Source: Pseudobutyrivibrio sp. (GTDB lineage Bacteria > Bacillota > Clostridia > Lachnospirales > Lachnospiraceae). From it: DNA of 11,307 nt. The position numbers and the translations under genes are program-made. A model generated the notes under the pieces. The model saw nothing but the letters and a program-made list of their open reading frames with translations. It was not told the origin of the DNA and did not search any database. The DNA lies in contig JAFYYE010000409.1 in NCBI GenBank assembly GCA_017557715.1, positions 1-11,307 on the forward strand, written 5' to 3'. Positions 7,035-11,307 of this stretch are shown one piece after another. Within the stretch, counting starts at the first letter, position 1. Each line of letters begins with the position of its first letter.

Positions 7035-8108
7035 ATGCCTGGAAGAGCAACTGATAATTCAATAACTATTAAGGATATTGCTGCCCGTTGCGGGGTATCC
7101 ATAGCTACTGTATCAAATGTACTAAACGGCAGGACTAATAAGGTTAGCGCGGAAGTATATGACAAAGTAATGGCAGTAGTGCGTGAGACTGGATATAAGC
7201 CAAATTATTTGGCGAAGAATCTCAGGGCGACATCTACCAAAACACTTGGTGTCATTGTGGAGGACCTGATTATATTCTCTACAGCGCCTATTGTAGAAGG
7301 TCTTATGAAAAAGGCCGAGGAGCTTGGGTACACTGTTGTCATTGAAAATATGAGACTGTTTGGCAGATGGAGCGATGGCTGGATGAACGATAAAGCCATG
7401 CTACAGGCGTCCTTGGAGCCGGCCATTAATAAAATGGAGGCCATTAATGTAGATGGAATAGTCTATATAGCTGGTTACGAACACGTTGTAGATATAGACA
7501 GAAGACCAGACAACATTCCATTTGTTATCGTATATGCGAATTCATCAGATGACAGCATTCCAAGTTTTAAGCTTAATGATGAAGAAGGTGGATATATTTC
7601 CTATAAGTACCTTTATTCCATGGGACATAGAAAGATAGGAATAATAGCAGGTGAGCCATCCAGTCCTCATACAGTCAACAGATTACGCGGTATTCAGCGA
7701 GCCATGTTTGAAGTGGGAGAGCTGTTTAATCCTTCTATGGTTATCTACCAGACCTGGAATAAAGAAGGCGGATATAATGGAATGAAGCAACTTGAGGGGG
7801 CTGATATCACTGCTGTGCTGTGTCTGGCTGATTTAATTGCATCAGGTGTCTATCAGTATATGCAGGAGAGAAATCTGAAGCCGGGGAAGGATTTATCTAT
7901 CATTGGTTATGACAATCACGAGATTTCATGGCTTTTGTATCCTACACTCACAACAGTTCCACTTGCCCTTGTAGAGCTAGGAGATGCAGCTACTACCTGG
8001 ATTATTAATAAGTGTGAGAATAAAGATAAAGTAGATGAGAATAAACCAATACATTTCAGTATTGCGGGAGAATTGATTGAGCGAGAATCAGTTCGAAGAA
8101 TAGAATAG
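7035..8108 (+). CDS. LacI/GalR-family transcriptional regulator
   Basis: This 357-residue DNA-binding repressor is controlled by a sugar ligand. The N-terminal helix-turn-helix is textbook (ITIKDIAARCGVSIATVSNVLNG, about residues 10-32). The hinge helix YLAKNLR (58-64) supplies the Leu that in this family intercalates at the central CG of operators. Residues about 70-357 form the periplasmic-binding-protein-like sugar domain, with SMGHRKIGIIAGEP, SIIGYDNHEIS and TLTTVPLALVELG as usual landmarks. It is slightly longer than the typical 330-345; the added length appears to be around 110-135 (FGRWSDGWMNDKAML). GGGGGA at 7021-7026 is the ribosome binding site. The gene has its own promoter and ends at an intrinsic terminator. 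CG-centred palindromes lie before it, and a matching half-site follows the next operon's promoter, so it probably represses itself and the transporter operon downstream. The inducer is unknown. Confidence 0.93.
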   Translation: MPGRATDNSITIKDIAARCGVSIATVSNVLNGRTNKVSAEVYDKVMAVVRETGYKPNYLAKNLRATSTKTLGVIVEDLIIFSTAPIVEGLMKKAEELGYTVVIENMRLFGRWSDGWMNDKAMLQASLEPAINKMEAINVDGIVYIAGYEHVVDIDRRPDNIPFVIVYANSSDDSIPSFKLNDEEGGYISYKYLYSMGHRKIGIIAGEPSSPHTVNRLRGIQRAMFEVGELFNPSMVIYQTWNKEGGYNGMKQLEGADITAVLCLADLIASGVYQYMQERNLKPGKDLSIIGYDNHEISWLLYPTLTTVPLALVELGDAATTWIINKCENKDKVDENKPIHFSIAGELIERESVRRIE

Positions 8109-8125
8109 CAAGAATCATAAACATG

Positions 8126-8165
8126 AGGGTTTCCCGAGATTTTGGGAAGCCCTATATTTTTGCTT
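8126..8165 (+). terminator. Intrinsic terminator after lacI
   Basis: The arms AGGGTTTCCC (8126-8135) and GGGAAGCCCT (8144-8153) form a 10-base stem with one G-U pair and an 8-base loop. A T-rich tail follows (ATATTTTTGCTT, 8154-8165). It starts 17 bases after the lacI stop codon, and separates lacI from the second transporter operon. Confidence 0.85.
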
Positions 8166-8174
8166 AAAAATAAG

Positions 8175-8186
8175 TGAAACGTTTTT
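8175..8186. promoter_or_regulatory. CG-centred operator-like site, possibly auxiliary
   Basis: TGAAACGTTTTT has matching arms GAAAC/GTTTT around CG except for one pair (G8176 against T8185). It lies between the lacI terminator and the next promoter. Its centre is 120 bases upstream of the operator-like site at 8293-8308, a spacing that would allow looping by a tetrameric LacI-type protein. It could also be a weak cre-like site, though the register of the outer TG does not fit the cre consensus. Confidence 0.35.
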
Positions 8187-8200
8187 ATGAATTTACGAAC

Positions 8201-8223
8201 AATTTGTGAAATAAGCACAAATT
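8201..8223. repeat. 8-bp perfect inverted repeat upstream of the second transporter promoter
   Basis: AATTTGTG (8201-8208) and CACAAATT (8216-8223) are exact reverse complements separated by AAATAAG. The element lies after a terminator and about 30 bases before the -35 box, so it is probably not transcribed and more likely acts as a dimeric protein-binding site than as an RNA hairpin. The TTGTG-N7-CACAA layout recalls CRP/FNR-like sites, but no such regulator is visible in the window. Confidence 0.5.
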
Positions 8224-8252
8224 ATTATGCATTTTAACGGGAATATACACAA

Positions 8253-8281
8253 TTGACTATCATGATTTCGAAAAATATAAT
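8253..8281 (+). promoter_or_regulatory. Strong sigma-A promoter of the second transporter operon
   Basis: TTGACT (8253-8258) and a consensus TATAAT (8276-8281) are separated by 17 bases. Transcription should begin near 8288, giving a leader of about 90 bases before the binding-protein gene. This is the best promoter in the window. The operator-like sequence at 8293-8308 lies right after the start site, where a repressor would block it. Confidence 0.85.
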
Positions 8282-8292
8282 AAATTATACAA

Positions 8293-8308
8293 GGTAAAAC
8301 GATACACC
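8293..8308. promoter_or_regulatory. Operator-like site downstream of the second operon promoter
   Basis: GGTAAAACGATACACC has outer arms GGT and ACC and a central CG. Its left half with flank, AAGGTAAAACG (8291-8301), is identical to the left half of the perfect palindrome before lacI. It falls at about +6 to +21 of the predicted transcript. The right half is degenerate as a LacI palindrome because it also forms part of a leader hairpin. Confidence 0.5.
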
Positions 8309-8329
8309 AATTTTAACAAGGTGTGTCGT
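8299..8329 (+). other. Leader RNA hairpin at the 5' end of the second operon transcript
   Basis: ACGATACACC (8299-8308) pairs with GGTGTGTCGT (8320-8329) in a 10-base stem with one U-G pair and an 11-base AT-rich loop. It begins about 11 bases from the predicted transcript 5' end, and shares bases with the operator-like site. A run of six T at 8339-8344 follows after 9 bases, too far for a standard terminator, so mRNA stabilisation near the 5' end is a likelier role than attenuation. Confidence 0.55.
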
Positions 8330-8377
8330 GAGGGGATATTTTTTATAAAATTCAGAACACGAATGGAGGAGAATGGA

Positions 8378-9994
8378 ATGGGTTTAAGAAAACGCTTTAT
8401 GGCTACGATGCTTATAGCATCAATGGCAGCAACACTTTTTGGTTGCGGAAGTGCTAGTGGAAGCGACAGTGCAATAGAGAGTTCGCAGGTCGCAGAAGAG
8501 GCTAAGGCTAGCGGTGCCGATGTGGCACAGGCAGTTATTGATGCAAGAAAAGCTAAGGCTGAAGAAACAGGTGAGTATCAGAAGGTTGTAGTTTCCTTCT
8601 TTGATTGGACAGGAGCACCTGCTGGAATTGACAGAATCAACGAAGCAATCAGTGAGCACACACGTGAGACACTTGGTCTTGATGTTGAATTAATGATTAT
8701 TGATTCAGCTGCTTACAGTGATGATATTAAGCTTATGCTTTCATCAGGTGAGCAGGTAGATTTGTTCTCAACATGTGGTCCTGGTTATATGACATGTGTT
8801 AACAATGGTTACACATTAGACCTTGAGGAAGATGATTTACTTGCTACTTACGGTGCAGAGCTTAAAGACTTAATCAGACCAGATTATCTTGATGCTTGCC
8901 GAGTAGGCGGTGTATTATACGGTGTTCCACCTATTAAGGACTATGCTATTCAGACAGCTACAATCCTTGTAGGTACAGAGTATCTCGAGGGGGCTGGATA
9001 CGATGTTTCTAAGTTTGAGAAGGATGACTTAGGATATTACAAGGCTACATGGGATGATGTGGATGAAATCTTTGAAGCTATTCACAAAGCATTCCCAGAT
9101 AAGACAGTTTTCTCTACACAGGACAACCTTTTAACTCAGGGAAGCTGTGTTGATAACGTAGCTGGTGATTACTATGGAACACTTCTTGATCCAGCAAACA
9201 GCCTTAAGATTGAAAATGTATACGAGTCAGATTTATTTAAAGAGTGGGCTGAGAGAGCTTACAAGTGGAATCAGGCTGGATACATTTCAGGCGATGCAAT
9301 GAGCGATAAGACAGGTGCATCTGCAAGAATTAAATCTGGTTCTTTCATGGCAATGATGTCACAGAGCAAGCCAGCTTATCAGAATCAGATTAACGGAGAG
9401 TGCGGTCGAGATATGACAATCTTTGATGTAGGCGAAGCATTTATGTCATCATCGGCTGTATCATCATTCCCTTGGTGCATCAATCAGTCAACAGAGGATC
9501 CAATTGCAGCTATGCAGGTATTAACAGCACTTTATACAGACCCAGAAGTTGCAAACCTTGTTTGCTGGGGTCAGGAAGGTGTTGAGTACAAGGTTAATTC
9601 TGACACAACTATCAACTGGGCAGATGGTGTAAACGCTGACAATTCTGAGTACTATCCAAACGTACTTTGGATGATGCCTAACCAGTATGCAGCACATGTT
9701 TGGGAAGGAGATCCAATTGACGTAGGACAGCAGACAGCAGATTTCAATGATAACTGCGCAGTTAAGTCAAAGGCACTTGGATTTACATGGGACAATACAG
9801 ATTACTCAGCTGAGTTCACAGCTCTTAAGAATGCATACGAAGAGTTCAGTGGACAGGTTGTATATGGATTTGTTAATCCAGAGACAGGATTAAAGGAACT
9901 TAATGATGCCTTATATGCTGCAGGTCTTCAGGATTATATGGATGCTAAGCAGGCAGCACTTGATGAGTGGGCAACAGAGAACGGTATTAAATAG
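8378..9994 (+). CDS. Oligosaccharide ABC transporter binding lipoprotein (LplA/YtcQ-like)
   Basis: This is a 538-residue extracellular solute-binding lipoprotein of the large CUT1 type. The start at 8378 is chosen because GGAGGA at 8365-8370 precedes it by 7 bases; upstream GTG at 8321 and ATG at 8363 in the same frame lack a proper site. The signal peptide MGLRKRFMATMLIASMAATLFGC carries lipobox L20-F-G-C23, followed by a Ser/Ala/Glu-rich linker. The mature part opens with VVVSFFDWTGAPAGIDRINEAIS, then GEQVDLFSTCG and a GGVLYGVPPIKDYA binding-protein core. The C-terminus (LNDALYAAGLQDYMDAKQAALDEW) resembles the DUF3502 tail found in many such proteins. Codon use is strongly biased towards a small set, suggesting very high expression, and the promoter is near consensus. 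It is followed by a hairpin and two permease genes. The ligand is unknown; relatives serve complex oligosaccharides. Confidence 0.92.
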   Translation: MGLRKRFMATMLIASMAATLFGCGSASGSDSAIESSQVAEEAKASGADVAQAVIDARKAKAEETGEYQKVVVSFFDWTGAPAGIDRINEAISEHTRETLGLDVELMIIDSAAYSDDIKLMLSSGEQVDLFSTCGPGYMTCVNNGYTLDLEEDDLLATYGAELKDLIRPDYLDACRVGGVLYGVPPIKDYAIQTATILVGTEYLEGAGYDVSKFEKDDLGYYKATWDDVDEIFEAIHKAFPDKTVFSTQDNLLTQGSCVDNVAGDYYGTLLDPANSLKIENVYESDLFKEWAERAYKWNQAGYISGDAMSDKTGASARIKSGSFMAMMSQSKPAYQNQINGECGRDMTIFDVGEAFMSSSAVSSFPWCINQSTEDPIAAMQVLTALYTDPEVANLVCWGQEGVEYKVNSDTTINWADGVNADNSEYYPNVLWMMPNQYAAHVWEGDPIDVGQQTADFNDNCAVKSKALGFTWDNTDYSAEFTALKNAYEEFSGQVVYGFVNPETGLKELNDALYAAGLQDYMDAKQAALDEWATENGIK

Positions 9995-10006
9995 TAGAAA
10001 TTTTAC

Positions 10007-10031
10007 GAGCCGGCTGAAATCTAGCCGGCTC
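10007..10031 (+). other. GC-rich intercistronic hairpin after the binding-protein gene
   Basis: GAGCCGGCT (10007-10015) and AGCCGGCTC (10023-10031) form a perfect 9-base stem with a 7-base loop, 12 bases after the binding-protein stop and 26 bases before the permease start. The bases after it (TATTGTTAG) are not a proper U tract, so full termination is unlikely. Such hairpins commonly protect the upstream message from 3' decay or cause partial termination, giving more binding protein than permease. Confidence 0.7.
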
Positions 10032-10057
10032 TATTGTTAGAAAAAGATGGTGAAGAC

Positions 10058-11002
10058 ATGAGTGGGAAGACTAAAAACAAAAATGAAAAGAAGAATCTTA
10101 AGAGGCGTATAAAGAAGTATTTTCCAATATATATCATGGCGCTTCCAGGATTAGTTTATCTGTTTATAAACAACTATATGCCCCTTCCGGGACTGGTACT
10201 TGCTTTTAAGAAATATAATGCCAGAAAGGGTATATTTGGCTCGGACTTTGTAGGATTTAAGAACTTTAAATATCTTTTTGCTACACGAGATGCATTTGTA
10301 ATTACAAGGAATACTATCTGCTACAATCTGGCTTTCATTATCGTAAATACGATACTGGCAGTATTTGTGGCAATACTTATTGCGGAAATGACATCAAAAT
10401 GGAAGAAGGTTTATCAGTGCCTTATTCTTTTACCATACATGGTTTCAATGGTTATTGTCAGCTATCTGGTATATGGATTTTTGTCTAACGACAATGGATT
10501 TATTAACAATACAGTACTCCCATTGTTTGGAGCAGAACCTGTCCAGTGGTATATGGAAAAGAAATATTGGCCATTCTTCCTGACCTTTGTAAATGCCTGG
10601 AAGGTAATTGGTTATAATTCAATAATTTACATTTCCACAATACTAGGAATAGATAGAGGTATATACGAATCAGCAGCTATAGATGGTGCAGGCAAGTGGA
10701 TGCAAATAAAAAAGATTACAATTCCTTTGCTAAAGCCTACTGTTATAATGATGACCCTCCTTGCAGTAGGAAGAATTTTCTATTCAGATTTTGGACTGTT
10801 TTACCAGGTTCCACAAAATCAAGGATCCCTATTTGCTGTAACAAATACAATTGATACTTACGTCTACAGAGGTTTGTTGGAGCTTGGTGACATGTCCATG
10901 TCTGCTGCGGCAGGTTTGTACCAGTCTATTGTAGGATTCATTTTGATTTTGGCTGCCAATTATTCTGTTAGAAGAATTGATCCAGACAGCGCATTATTCT
11001 AA
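10058..11002 (+). CDS. Oligosaccharide ABC transporter permease, LplB/YteP-like
   Basis: This 314-residue integral membrane permease is the first channel subunit of the second transporter. The ATG at 10058 is preferred over an in-frame TTG at 10034, which lies at the foot of the hairpin; its ribosome binding site (GGTGA, 10049-10053) is weak. A basic Lys-rich N-terminus precedes YFPIYIMALPGLVYLFINNYMPLPG, the typical first helix of LplB/YteP proteins, followed by VGFKNFKYLF. Around six membrane helices are apparent. The EAA loop is present as YESAAIDGAGKWMQIKKITIP (E204 to G210). The end ...NYSVRRIDPDSALF is the normal C-terminus of this subfamily. It lies between the binding-protein gene and a second permease gene. 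No ATPase is encoded nearby, as is usual for this transporter type. Confidence 0.93.
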   Translation: MSGKTKNKNEKKNLKRRIKKYFPIYIMALPGLVYLFINNYMPLPGLVLAFKKYNARKGIFGSDFVGFKNFKYLFATRDAFVITRNTICYNLAFIIVNTILAVFVAILIAEMTSKWKKVYQCLILLPYMVSMVIVSYLVYGFLSNDNGFINNTVLPLFGAEPVQWYMEKKYWPFFLTFVNAWKVIGYNSIIYISTILGIDRGIYESAAIDGAGKWMQIKKITIPLLKPTVIMMTLLAVGRIFYSDFGLFYQVPQNQGSLFAVTNTIDTYVYRGLLELGDMSMSAAAGLYQSIVGFILILAANYSVRRIDPDSALF

Positions 11003-11017
11003 GGGAGGAGAAGATAA

Positions 11018-11307
11018 ATGAAAGACGAAAAGAAATTTCAGGTTTTTGCACACATAGTACTTATCATTTTATCGTTACTTGCAATACTCCCTATGATTTT
11101 GATGGTGATGAGTTCTTTCACAGATAACGATATTTTGATTGCAGAAGGTTATAAGTTTATTCCAAGTAAATTTTCTACTTACGCATACGAATATATTTTT
11201 AATACAGGTAATTCAGTTATAAGAGCTTATGGTGTATCAATTGTTCTTACAACAGTTGGTACATGCCTGTCTCTTGCAATAACAACAATGCTTGCCTACG
11301 CAATATC
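11018..11307 (+). CDS. Oligosaccharide ABC transporter permease, YtcP/LplC-like (partial)
   Basis: This is the second channel subunit of the transporter; only the first 96 codons are present because the window ends inside the gene. The start at 11018 follows GGGAGGAGA (11003-11011) by 6 bases, 15 bases after the previous stop. The N-terminus begins MKDEKKFQVFAHIV, and the first membrane helix (about residues 10-32, IVLIILSLLAILPMILMVMSSF) is followed by an external segment with GYKFIPSKFSTYAYEYIF, the usual pattern in YtcP/LplC permeases. A second helix starts at YGVSIVLTTVGT. The EAA loop lies beyond the window. The family call rests on the N-terminal pattern and the gene order. Confidence 0.88.
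   Translation, partial: MKDEKKFQVFAHIVLIILSLLAILPMILMVMSSFTDNDILIAEGYKFIPSKFSTYAYEYIFNTGNSVIRAYGVSIVLTTVGTCLSLAITTMLAYAI

Noticed and set aside
8330..8345. Leader hairpin plus T run as an attenuator
   Set aside because: Nine bases including AGGGG separate the stem from the T run, which does not match an intrinsic terminator; no competing antiterminator pairing was seen.
8321..8377. GTG start at 8321 or ATG at 8363 for the second binding protein
   Set aside because: These would place residues in front of a normal signal peptide; GGAGGA at 8365-8370 has correct spacing only to the ATG at 8378.
10034..10057. TTG start for the LplB-like permease
   Set aside because: It follows the hairpin by two bases, has no ribosome binding site, and the ATG at 10058 gives the usual N-terminus.
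1..11307. CRISPR arrays, tRNA or rRNA genes, riboswitches, insertion sequences, phage genes
   Set aside because: No direct repeat arrays, cloverleaf sequences, known riboswitch cores, transposase-like frames or terminal inverted repeats were recognised.

Overview
The window reads as part of a carbohydrate-uptake region from a low-GC Firmicute, most likely a Lachnospiraceae member of the Butyrivibrio/Pseudobutyrivibrio/Roseburia kind. The reasons are AT-rich codon use, strong GGAGG-type ribosome binding sites, lipobox lipoproteins in place of free periplasmic binding proteins, a clostridial-style MalF with an extra N-terminal membrane region, and sugar ABC transporters with no ATPase gene of their own. 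The genus is an inference from style, not from a marker gene. All genes lie on the + strand.

Region 1 (about 1-6937) is a tightly packed alpha-glucan (maltodextrin) operon. In order it encodes a surface lipoprotein with an InlB/Flg_new-type repeat and a beta-rich, possibly starch-binding domain; a cytoplasmic GH13 neopullulanase/cyclomaltodextrinase-like enzyme with its catalytic residues intact; a lipoprotein solute-binding protein; MalF; MalG; and an AAC(3)-family acyl-CoA N-acetyltransferase. Gaps are about 10-25 bases, and malF/malG overlap by ATGA. malG carries an in-frame TAA at 6076-6078. Beyond it the same frame continues for 18 codons and spells a normal MalG C-terminus (FALVKN...GAVKG) before a natural TAG, so malG appears broken by one nonsense change.

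Region 2 (about 6938-8377) holds a LacI-family repressor gene with its own extended -10 promoter and CG-centred palindromes, an intrinsic terminator, and a 250-base intergenic region. That intergenic region contains a near-consensus sigma-A promoter (TTGACT-17-TATAAT), operator-like sites, an 8-bp inverted repeat and a leader hairpin.

Region 3 (8378 to the window end) is a second transporter operon of the LplA/LplB/YtcP (CUT1, complex oligosaccharide) type: a large lipoprotein binding protein, an intercistronic hairpin, an LplB-like permease and the first 96 codons of a YtcP/LplC-like permease cut by the window end. An 11-base motif (AAGGTAAAACG) occurs both in front of lacI and just downstream of this operon's promoter, which suggests that the LacI protein controls itself and the second transporter.

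Proposed working model: the surface lipoprotein and binding protein capture malto-oligosaccharides, MalFG imports them with a shared ATPase encoded elsewhere, and the GH13 enzyme hydrolyses them inside the cell. The second transporter imports another oligosaccharide that probably induces by releasing LacI. No CRISPR array, tRNA, rRNA, transposase or phage gene was seen.
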